Assembly (NCBI RefSeq): GCF_029813835.1 | Contig: NZ_JARVKV010000004.1 | Location: forward strand, 124,001-188,000 | Source: Streptomyces sp. DH37 | Lineage (GTDB): Bacteria; Actinomycetota; Actinomycetes; Streptomycetales; Streptomycetaceae | Length of the DNA: 64,000 nucleotides | Direction of reading: 5' to 3' | Notes under the pieces: generated by a model | Seen by the model: the letters and a program-made list of their open reading frames with translations, nothing else | What the model was told of the DNA's origin: nothing | The model's database searches: none | In this document: piece after piece, positions 57,604-64,000 of the stretch | How the letters are laid out: every line of letters begins with the position of its first letter | Position numbering within the stretch: position 1 is the first letter of the stretch | Made by a program: the position numbers and the translations under genes

Positions 57604-57749
57604 GTGCGGTCTCTCCCGAACTGTGGACTGTGGCTCTGTGGGGATCACCGCGGGAACGGGCACAGGGGGGACCAGGGCTGGAGCACCCGGGGCGGGGAAT
57701 GCCACCGCTCCCGCGGATGTGCCTGCGGTCCGAAGCACGAGGGTTCGGA

Positions 57750-57774
57750 TGCCCGGGGCCCACCCCTTCAAACG
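57750..57774 (-). promoter_or_regulatory. SigB-type promoter before the sigma gene
   Basis: On the minus strand GTTT, 15 bases, GGGCAT: close to the SigB/F consensus GTTT-N14/15-GGGTAT/C. It is about 150 bases before the sigma start, so the gene may be autoregulated, as in related cases. Confidence 0.5.
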
Positions 57775-57777
57775 ATG

Positions 57778-57801
57778 TTTTTCGCGTCGGCACCCGGTTA
57801 C
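57778..57801 (+). promoter_or_regulatory. Divergent SigB-type promoter candidate
   Basis: GTTT, 14 bases, GGTTAC on the plus strand, 40 bases before the F420-type oxidoreductase start; one mismatch to the -10 consensus. It starts 4 bases after the other promoter ends, pointing the other way. Confidence 0.4.
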
Positions 57802-57840
57802 CCGGTGCCCGCACCGTCCGGCGTGTGAAGGGCAGCTCCG

Positions 57841-58812
57841 ATGACCGACTACGGCTACTTCCTGGCCTGCGAGGACCACGGGCCGAAAGAGCTGGTCGAA
57901 CAGGCTCGGATGGCCGAGCAGGCGGGGTTCACCTCGCTGTGGATCTCCGACCACTACCACCCCTGGAACAGCGCCCAGGGCCACAGTCCGTTCGTGTGGT
58001 CCGTCATCGGCGCCCTCTCCCAGGCGACCTCGCTGCCCGTGCAGACGGCGGTCACCTGCCCGACCGTGCGCACCCACCCGGCGGTGGTCGCCCAGGCCGC
58101 CGCCACCAGCGCCGTGCTGCTGGACGGCCGCTTCCGGCTGGGCGTGGGCACCGGCGAGGCGCTGAACGAGCACATCCTGGGCGGCCCCTGGCCCCAGGCG
58201 TCGGTGCGGATGGAGATGCTGGAGGAGGCCATCGGCGTCATCCGGCGCCTGCTGACCGGGGAGGAGGTCAGCCACCACGGCAAGCACTACACCGTGGAGA
58301 ACGCCCGGCTGTACGACGTGCCCGGCGAGCCGGTCCCTATCGACGTCTCCGGCTTCGGGCCGGCCGCCATCGAGCTGGCCGGGCGGGTCGGCGACGGCTT
58401 CATCACCACCATGCCGGACGTGGAGGGGCTGGAGCGCTTCCGCCGCAGCGGCGGCGGGCGCGGCTCCGGGCAGGGCCCGGCGTTCGCCGGGACGAAGGTC
58501 TGCTACGACACCGACCGCGACGAGGCCGTGCGCACCGTCCACCGCCGCTGGCCCAACATGTTCCTGCCCGGCGAGCTGGGGCAGGTCCTGCCCACCCCCG
58601 CCCACTTCGAGCAGGCCTCGCAGTTGGTGACCGAGGAGCACGTGACCGGGTCCGGGCTGGTGTGCGGCAACGACCCCGACGAGCACGTGCGCGCCCTGAA
58701 GGAGTTCGCCGACGCCGGGTTCGACGTGGTCCACGTCAACCAGATCGGCCCCGACCTGCGGGGATTCTTCGACTTCTACCGAACGAACGTACTGCCGCGG
58801 CTGAGCGGGTGA
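57841..58812 (+). CDS. F420-dependent LLM-class oxidoreductase (TIGR03557-like)
   Basis: 323 residues from ATG 57841. Luciferase-like barrel: YGYFLACEDHGPKELVEQAR, SLWISDHYHPWNSAQG, GRFRLGVGTGEALNEH and VCGNDPDEHVRALKEF. The G6-family naming TIGR03557 covers close mycobacterial F420-dependent glucose-6-phosphate dehydrogenase relatives. F420 use is inferred from family. It leads the TPP enzyme gene by 46 bases, same strand, so they may be cotranscribed. Confidence 0.9.
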   Translation: MTDYGYFLACEDHGPKELVEQARMAEQAGFTSLWISDHYHPWNSAQGHSPFVWSVIGALSQATSLPVQTAVTCPTVRTHPAVVAQAAATSAVLLDGRFRLGVGTGEALNEHILGGPWPQASVRMEMLEEAIGVIRRLLTGEEVSHHGKHYTVENARLYDVPGEPVPIDVSGFGPAAIELAGRVGDGFITTMPDVEGLERFRRSGGGRGSGQGPAFAGTKVCYDTDRDEAVRTVHRRWPNMFLPGELGQVLPTPAHFEQASQLVTEEHVTGSGLVCGNDPDEHVRALKEFADAGFDVVHVNQIGPDLRGFFDFYRTNVLPRLSG

Positions 58813-58858
58813 ACGGCCCCCGGGGCCCGCGGCCGAGCGGCGGAGAGGAGCCGTCTGC

Positions 58859-60658
58859 ATGAGCGAGAAGGTGTCGGACCACGTACTGGCGCGGCTGCGC
58901 GAGTGGGGCGTGGAGTACGTGTTCGGCTATCCCGGCGACGGCATCAACGGGCTGCTCGCCGCCTGGGAGCGCGCCGGGGACCGGCCGCGCTTCGTCCAGT
59001 CCCGGCACGAGGAGATGTCGGCCTTCGAGGCCGTGGGCTACGCCAAGTTCGGCGGCCGGGTCGGGGTGTGCGCCGCGACCTCCGGTCCCGGGGCGATCCA
59101 CCTGCTCAACGGCCTGTACGACGCCAAGCTCGACCACGTCCCGGTGGTGGCGATCGTCGGGCAGACCGATCGCAGCGCGATGGGCGGCTCCTACCAGCAG
59201 GAGGTCGACCTCCACACCCTCTTCAAGGACGTGGCCTCGGAGTTCGTCGAGACCGTCACCGTCCCGCAGCAGCTCCCCAACGTCCTGGACCGGGCGATCC
59301 GCACCGCGTACGCCCGCCGCTGCCCCACCGCCGTGATCATTCCGGCGGACGTGCAGGAGCTGGAGTACGAGCCGCCCGCCCACGCGTTCAAGATGGTGCC
59401 CTCCAGCCTGGACGTCAGCGACTGGACGTCCGTGCCCTCCGACGAGGCGCTGGAGCGCGCCGCGGAGGTCCTCAACGCGGGCGAGAGGGTCGCGGTGCTG
59501 GTCGGACAGGGCGCCGCCGGGGCGCGGGCGGAGGTGGAACGGGTCGCCGACACGCTCGGCGCCGGAGTGGCCAAGGCGCTGCTGGGCAAGGACGTCCTGC
59601 CCGACACGCTGCCGTACGTCACCGGCGCCATCGGGCTGCTGGGCACCCGGCCGAGCTACGAGCTGATGCGCGACTGCGACACGCTGCTGACGATCGGCTC
59701 CAGCTTCCCCTACTCCCAGTTCCTGCCGGAGTACGGGAAGGCGCGGGGGGTGCAGATCGACATCGATCCGCACATGGTCGGGATGCGCTACCCGTACGAG
59801 GTGAACCTCGTGGGCGACGCGCGCGCCACGCTGGCGCGGCTGCTGCCGATGCTGCGCCGCAAGGAGGACCGCTCCTGGCAGGAGGGGATCACGTCGGCGG
59901 TGGAGCGCTGGTGGCAGGTGATGGAGCGGCAGGCGAAGGTCTCCTCCGACCCCGTCAACCCCCAGCACGTGATGCACGCCCTGGACCCGCTGCTGCCGGA
60001 GGACGCGGTCATCAGCGCCGACTCGGGCTCGGCCACCGACTGGTACGCCCGCCACATCCGGATGCGCGGCACCATGCGCGGCTCGCTGTCGGGGACGCTG
60101 GCCACCATGGGGTGCGGGGTGCCCTACGCCATCGGCGCGAAGTTCGCCCACCCCGACCGCCCGGCGATCGCGCTGGTGGGCGACGGCGCCATGCAGATGA
60201 ACGGGCTGGCGGAGCTGATCACCATCGCCAGGTACCGCTCCGAGTGGAGCGATCCGCGGCTGGTGGTGGCGGTGTGGAACAACCGCGACCTCAACCAGGT
60301 CACCTGGGAGATGCGCTCGATGAGCGGGTCGCCGCAGTTCCTGGCCTCACAGCGGCTCCCGGACGTCTCCTACGCGGACTTCGCCGCCTCGCTGGGCCTG
60401 ACCGGCGTGCGGGTGGAGCGGCCGGAGGACGTCGAACGGGGCTGGCGGCGGGCGCTGGAGGCCGACGGGCCGGCGGTCGTGGAGTTCCTGACCGATCCGG
60501 CGATGCCGCCGATCCCGCCGCACGCCACCTGGGACCAGATCGAGGCCACCGTGGCGGCGGTGGTCAAGGGCGACTCGGACCGCCTGGCGATGCTCACACA
60601 GGGGGTGAAGGCGAAGGTGCAGGAGATCCTGCCGGGCGGTGCGCGGCGGGGGGACTGA
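58859..60658 (+). CDS. Thiamine-pyrophosphate-dependent enzyme (pyruvate oxidase-like)
   Basis: 599 residues from ATG 58859 (GGAGAGGAG upstream). Three-domain POX/AHAS plan: N-terminal PYR domain with the catalytic Glu in SRHEEMSAFEAVGYAK, the central domain, and PP domain with GDGAMQMNGLAEL (about residue 441) plus WNNRDLNQVTWEMR. Members decarboxylate pyruvate or other 2-keto acids; actinobacterial versions are usually called pyruvate oxidase or acetolactate synthase by default. Substrate not readable. Confidence 0.9.
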   Translation: MSEKVSDHVLARLREWGVEYVFGYPGDGINGLLAAWERAGDRPRFVQSRHEEMSAFEAVGYAKFGGRVGVCAATSGPGAIHLLNGLYDAKLDHVPVVAIVGQTDRSAMGGSYQQEVDLHTLFKDVASEFVETVTVPQQLPNVLDRAIRTAYARRCPTAVIIPADVQELEYEPPAHAFKMVPSSLDVSDWTSVPSDEALERAAEVLNAGERVAVLVGQGAAGARAEVERVADTLGAGVAKALLGKDVLPDTLPYVTGAIGLLGTRPSYELMRDCDTLLTIGSSFPYSQFLPEYGKARGVQIDIDPHMVGMRYPYEVNLVGDARATLARLLPMLRRKEDRSWQEGITSAVERWWQVMERQAKVSSDPVNPQHVMHALDPLLPEDAVISADSGSATDWYARHIRMRGTMRGSLSGTLATMGCGVPYAIGAKFAHPDRPAIALVGDGAMQMNGLAELITIARYRSEWSDPRLVVAVWNNRDLNQVTWEMRSMSGSPQFLASQRLPDVSYADFAASLGLTGVRVERPEDVERGWRRALEADGPAVVEFLTDPAMPPIPPHATWDQIEATVAAVVKGDSDRLAMLTQGVKAKVQEILPGGARRGD

Positions 60659-60819
60659 GACCGGGGCGGACCGAGCGGCCGCCCGCGGGCGGGGGCCCAT
60701 GGACGGGGGTGTGGAGAGGGTGCGGCTCTCCGCACCCCCTTCGCGTGCCCGCGCCCTCCGCGTGCCCGCGCCCTCCGCGCGGGCGGCCGGGGCCGGCTCC
60801 GGTGCAGTGCGGTGCGGGA

Positions 60820-61338
60820 TCAGTCCAGCAGGGCGCCGAACCCGCCCTGGCGGGCCAGGCGTTCGAGGTCGTCCAGCGCCCGGCGGGCGCGGCCGGCCGT
60901 CTCCGGGTCGCTCCCGGGCAGCCCGCTCTCCGCGAACTCGTCCTCGTCCAGGCGCAGCACGGCGGACCGGTCGGGCGACACCCACAGGTCCAGCTCCAGG
61001 TCCCAGGTGGTCAGCGTGTCCGCCGTGACGGCGGCCGGGCGGGTGACGTCGCAGTACCAGCCCTTGAGGGCGCCGTCCGGGCCGCGCACCTCCTTCACCG
61101 AGAACCAGCGGTCGCGCCAGTAGTGCTCGGTGAACACGTCGCCTCTCTCGAAGCGCACGAAGCCGAAGTCCCGCACCGGCGGGCCGGCCCAGGGCGCCCG
61201 TACGACGGCGTGGACGCCGTCGTCGCGCTCCACGGTCGCCGGGTAACGGACCTGCCGGTCACGGGACTTGAGCAGGACGACGGTCACCGTCCCACCCGGT
61301 GCCAGGGTGCTCGCGGAGTGGGTGCGCGGATCGCTCAT
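60820..61338 (-). CDS. DUF402 (FomD-like) protein
   Basis: 172 residues from ATG 61338 (GGAGGGTGG upstream). The DUF402 body is recognised from FERGDVFTEHYWRDRWFSVKEVR, GWYCDVTRPA and LELDLWVSPDRSAVLRLDEDEF (split motifs). Characterised relatives hydrolyse nucleoside diphosphates or phosphonate-CMP (FomD). Metal-binding Asp/Glu residues look intact. Confidence 0.85.
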   Translation of the reverse strand: MSDPRTHSASTLAPGGTVTVVLLKSRDRQVRYPATVERDDGVHAVVRAPWAGPPVRDFGFVRFERGDVFTEHYWRDRWFSVKEVRGPDGALKGWYCDVTRPAAVTADTLTTWDLELDLWVSPDRSAVLRLDEDEFAESGLPGSDPETAGRARRALDDLERLARQGGFGALLD

Positions 61339-61360
61339 GGGTCCACCCTCCCCGGCGCGC

Positions 61361-61397
61361 GTGGGGAGCGCACCCGGTTTTCGGGCGCGCTCCCCAC
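61361..61397 (-). terminator. Terminator of small hydrophilic gene
   Basis: A 15-bp stem with one A-C mismatch (GTGGGGAGCGC.CCCG and complement) and a GTTTT loop, 17 bases after the stop of the minus-strand small gene at 61415. Its presence supports that gene being transcribed. Confidence 0.65.
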
Positions 61398-61414
61398 GTG
61401 GTTCCGCGGCGGCG

Positions 61415-61669
61415 CTACCTCCCCTCGCCGGAGTCCTCCGCGCCGCCCGCCTCGTGCGCGTCCTCGTCCGTTCCGGAGCGGCTCCGGGGCCTGGTGCCTC
61501 CGAAGGGCCCGGCGGGCGGGACCCTGGGCGGGGTCGCGGGCTGCTCCGGCTCCTCGCCGGGGATCAGGTCCGCGGCCGAGACGCGCTCGCCGCGCCCGGT
61601 GTCCCTGCGGTGCGTGTCGTGCTCGTCGCGCCCGCCTGCCCTGCCTGTCTTGTCCGCCTTGTCGCTCAT
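61415..61669 (-). CDS. Small hydrophilic hypothetical protein
   Basis: 84 residues from ATG 61669: MSDKADKTGRAGGRDEHD start, many Asp/Glu/Arg/Gly, no hydrophobic core, so probably disordered. The codon bias is coding-like and a hairpin follows the stop. No family recognised; short acidic proteins of this sort are common beside stress genes in Streptomyces. Confidence 0.5.
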   Translation of the reverse strand: MSDKADKTGRAGGRDEHDTHRRDTGRGERVSAADLIPGEEPEQPATPPRVPPAGPFGGTRPRSRSGTDEDAHEAGGAEDSGEGR

Positions 61670-61943
61670 GCGTTCCGCGTACCCCGGGGGCGGCCGGCCC
61701 TAACGGCCGCGTGCCGGGGCTGCGCGCCGGGGGCGTCGGGGGCGCGTCGGGGGTCGGGGCCGCGCACACGGGCCCGGAGCCGGGAGCGGCTCCGGGCACG
61801 GTCCCTGACCTCCGTGCCCGGAGCCTTCTCACTCCCCCACAGGGCCGCTCGCTCGGCCGCGGTCCGGGTGCCCCCGCCTCCGGGGGGCAAACACCCTTCA
61901 CCCCGCCGCCACGAGGCCGCCGCCCCGCCTCCGCGGCGCCGTC

Positions 61944-62171
61944 TCACTCGGTGCGCGCCCGGGCGCCCTCGCGGGTGCGGCCCGCCGAGACGGCCCGGTC
62001 GGGGTGGCGCCGCAGGTACTCGCCCTCCAGCTCGGCCGTGCGCCGGGTGTGCGCGGCGAGCGCGTCGGACGAGCCGTGCAGCAGGGTGTCGTGCCGCGTC
62101 CGGTGCAGGGACTCCAGTTCCTCGATCAGCTCGGTCTCGGACAGCTTCTCCGGGTCGACTCCCATACCCAT
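61944..62171 (-). CDS. DUF6158 small protein
   Basis: 75 residues from ATG 62171 (GGAGG upstream); a second ATG two codons on is possible. VDPEKLSETELIEELESLHRTRHD then TLLHGSSDALAAHTRRTAELEGEYLRRHP are the family's continuous helical motif. Function unknown. It is divergent from the baeRF-like gene, and the pair recurs in actinobacteria near stress loci by my recollection. Confidence 0.85.
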   Translation of the reverse strand: MGMGVDPEKLSETELIEELESLHRTRHDTLLHGSSDALAAHTRRTAELEGEYLRRHPDRAVSAGRTREGARARTE

Positions 62172-62248
62172 GGTGCGATCGCCTCCTTCGTCGTCGTTCT
62201 CCGGTCTCGTTCCCCGTCACCCCGTGGTCACCCCGCACGGATCACTCC

Positions 62249-62273
62249 GTGTCGTTCGCGTCGCCTCGGGTAC
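62249..62273 (+). promoter_or_regulatory. SigB-type promoter before baeRF-like gene
   Basis: GTGT, 15 bases, GGGTAC, one mismatch from GTTT-N14/15-GGGTAT/C, about 34 bases before the start of the plus-strand gene. Confidence 0.5.
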
Positions 62274-62306
62274 CCGCAACCGAATCTCGCCACCGAGGAG
62301 GGAGCT

Positions 62307-63506
62307 ATGGAACTCGGATTCCTCAGCCCGATCATCGACCGGCCCGGCCCGTGGGCATCGGTCTACTTCGACATCTCGTGGAACACCGAGGACGCCGCAG
62401 CCCGCCACGGGCTCGCCGCCCGCGAGGTCCGCGACCAGCTGAAGAGCCGGGGCGCCGACGACCGCACCTGCGAGGCGGTGCACGACGCCCTCACCGCGCT
62501 GTCGCCCTCTTCCCGGGCGCCGGGGCACGCGCTGTTCGCCGCCGAGGGCGAGGTGGTCCTCGACCGGGCCCTGGCCGCACCGCCCCCCGGCGGACCGCAG
62601 GTCACCTGGGGCCCGCTGCCCCACACCACGCCCCTGCTGGACCTCATGGACACGGCGCCGAGCTGCCTGGTGGCCCGGATCGACCGCACCGGCGCCGACC
62701 TGGAGCTGCGCGACTCCTCCGGCAGGCGCGGGGTGGGCGAGGTCCAGGGCGAGGAGTACCAGCTGCACATCTCCCCGTCGGCCTCCTGGCGCGAGCGGCA
62801 CTTCCAGAACTCGGTGGAGAACACCTGGGACCGCAACGCCGCCCTCATCGCGGAGGCGCTGCGCGAACGCCGCGCCGAGACCGGCGCCGAACTGGTGGTG
62901 CTGGCCGGGGACGGCCGCGAGTGCCACGCCGTGCAGGACCGGCTGGCCCCCGAGCTGCGGGAGGTGTCCGTCATCGCGGGGCACGGGGTCCGCAACGCGG
63001 GCCGCAACCAGGCCGCGAGCGAGCGGAAGCTGGACGAGGAGGTGGAGGCGATCCGCGCCTCGCACGTGCGCCGCCGCGCCGCCGAGGCCATGGAGCGGTT
63101 CCAGGCCGGGCGGGTGCCGACCGACGACGGGAGGGTGGGAGCCGCCGAGGGGGTGCCCGCGCTGGTGGACGCGGCCCGCGAGCACCGCATCGCCGCCCTG
63201 CTGGTCCGCCCCGACGGACCCGACCTGCACCGCGAGGTGTGGGTGGGGGACGAGCCCGACCAGGTGGCGGTGCGCCGCACCGACCTGCAGTACCTGGGCG
63301 AGAGCCACCCGACCGGCGCCCGCGCCGACGACGCGCTGCTGCGGTCGGCGGTGGCGACCGGCGCCGAGGTGATCTCCGTGGGACCCGTCGCGGACGAGCC
63401 GGACACCCCCGAAGGGCTGCCGGTGGGCGGACTCGGCGCGCTGCTGCGCTGGCCGTACGGCGGGCCTCCGGCGGAGGGCGCGACGGGAGGCTCGGCGTCG
63501 GTGTAG
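62307..63506 (+). CDS. Rv2629/baeRF-type eRF1-like protein
   Basis: 399 residues from ATG 62307 (GAGGAGGGAG upstream). Layout and motifs (DRPGPWASVYFDISWNT, the HFQNSVENTWDRNAALIAEAL helix, IAGHGVRNAGRNQA, and late GAEVISVG) match the actinobacterial Rv2629 hibernation-factor-like/baeRF proteins built on the eRF1 domain 2-3 fold. Such proteins are implicated in ribosome protection under stress or hypoxia. The catalytic GGQ is not present. A SigB-type promoter precedes it. Confidence 0.85.
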   Translation: MELGFLSPIIDRPGPWASVYFDISWNTEDAAARHGLAAREVRDQLKSRGADDRTCEAVHDALTALSPSSRAPGHALFAAEGEVVLDRALAAPPPGGPQVTWGPLPHTTPLLDLMDTAPSCLVARIDRTGADLELRDSSGRRGVGEVQGEEYQLHISPSASWRERHFQNSVENTWDRNAALIAEALRERRAETGAELVVLAGDGRECHAVQDRLAPELREVSVIAGHGVRNAGRNQAASERKLDEEVEAIRASHVRRRAAEAMERFQAGRVPTDDGRVGAAEGVPALVDAAREHRIAALLVRPDGPDLHREVWVGDEPDQVAVRRTDLQYLGESHPTGARADDALLRSAVATGAEVISVGPVADEPDTPEGLPVGGLGALLRWPYGGPPAEGATGGSASV

Positions 63507-63584
63507 CCCTCCGGCACCTCTCTTGATGTCCATATAGCGGAACCATCTTGCTCGTATGTCGAGACGCAGCGGTACGGTACGCGC

Positions 63585-64000
63585 ATGCCGAGACCGAACG
63601 CCGTGTACACCCACGGCCACCACGAGTCCGTCCTGCGCTCCCACCGGTGGCGTACCGCCGCCAACTCCGCCGCCTACCTCCTGCCCGCCCTGGCCCCGGG
63701 TCTGTCGGTGCTGGACGTGGGCTGCGGCCCGGGCACCATCACCGCGGACCTGGCCGCCCTGGTGGCGCCCGGGCGGGTGACGGCGGTGGACCGGTCCGGG
63801 GACGTCCTGGCCGAGGCGCGGGCGACCGCCGCCGCCCGCGGCCTGGCGAACGTCCGCTTCGCGCGGGCGGACGTCCTCGCCCTGGACTTCCCCGACGACT
63901 CCTTCGACGTCGTCCACGCCCACCAGGTGCTCCAGCACGTCGGGGACCCGGTGGCGGCGCTGCGGGAGATGCGCCGGGTGTGCCGCCCGGGCGGGATCGT
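63585..64000 (+). CDS. Class I SAM-dependent methyltransferase, 5' part
   Basis: 138 codons to the window end, from ATG 63585. Motif I LDVGCGPGTITADLA binds SAM; motif II is AVDRSGDVL and motif IV DVVHAHQVLQH, then LREMRRVCRPGG. It belongs to the Methyltransf_11/UbiE-like group. Only a weak ribosome site. The AT-richer leader at 63520-63560 (TCTTGATGTCCATATAGCGG) is a likely promoter. Remainder lies outside the window. Confidence 0.9.
   Translation, partial: MPRPNAVYTHGHHESVLRSHRWRTAANSAAYLLPALAPGLSVLDVGCGPGTITADLAALVAPGRVTAVDRSGDVLAEARATAAARGLANVRFARADVLALDFPDDSFDVVHAHQVLQHVGDPVAALREMRRVCRPGGI

Overview
This is about 64 kb of very GC-rich chromosome from a Streptomyces-like actinomycete. 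The evidence is the strong third-position GC bias, frequent GTG starts, ATGA/GTGA gene overlaps, a WhiB-type regulator, an ANTAR protein, a SigB/F-type sigma factor, XRE-DUF5753/DUF397 pairs, a DmdR/IdeR iron box, and a mannanase whose sequence closely follows Streptomyces ManA. No prophage, CRISPR array or insertion sequence was seen.

Left part (1-15 kb): the end of an AidB-like acyl-CoA dehydrogenase; a lipoprotein glycosidase; a four-gene overlapping operon (XRE regulator, ImmA/IrrE peptidase, MAB_1171c-type membrane protein, FAD monooxygenase); a luciferase-like oxidoreductase; a Wbl regulator preceded by 11-bp-phased repeats; an ABC-2 exporter; an alpha/beta hydrolase; and an iron-siderophore ABC importer around an excellent iron box.

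Centre-left (15-25 kb): a PfkB kinase, then two overlapping genes that together look like a complete predicted RNA end-healing and sealing system. One is an RNA ligase fused to a polynucleotide kinase. The other is a 1005-residue MJ1316-EEP-2H-nucleotidyltransferase fusion. An NAD-salvage pair (PnuC, NadR-like) follows behind a palindrome, then a ThuA protein and an aldo/keto reductase.

Centre (25-40 kb): an exported GH5 mannanase and an exported beta-helix protein, convergent on a strong terminator and both preceded by LacI-type palindromes; a divergent Clp ATPase facing htpG; a graveyard of frame-shifted XRE/methyltransferase/DUF397 remnants; a DinB-like protein; and a membrane-anchored Mrr-type nuclease. 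Upstream of the nuclease, bounded by two hairpins, are two tRNA-like elements. Their 3' halves precede their 5' halves, with fully complementary acceptor and anticodon stems, so they look circularly permuted. An intact XRE/DUF397 pair and a normal tRNA-Leu(GAG) follow.

Right part (40-64 kb): FAD oxidoreductase, SDR, FdhD, acyl-CoA synthetase, AKR, pterin dehydratase and MmyB-type regulator genes; an envelope/metallohydrolase group (membrane phosphodiesterase, two MBL hydrolases, DedA, and an aminotransferase-like protein with no possible PLP lysine); then a stress group (ANTAR, PAS/GAF, SigB-type sigma with a matching promoter, F420 oxidoreductase, TPP enzyme, DUF402, DUF6158, Rv2629/baeRF-like), ending in a truncated methyltransferase.

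All functional names are from reading sequence and motifs; no database search was run.
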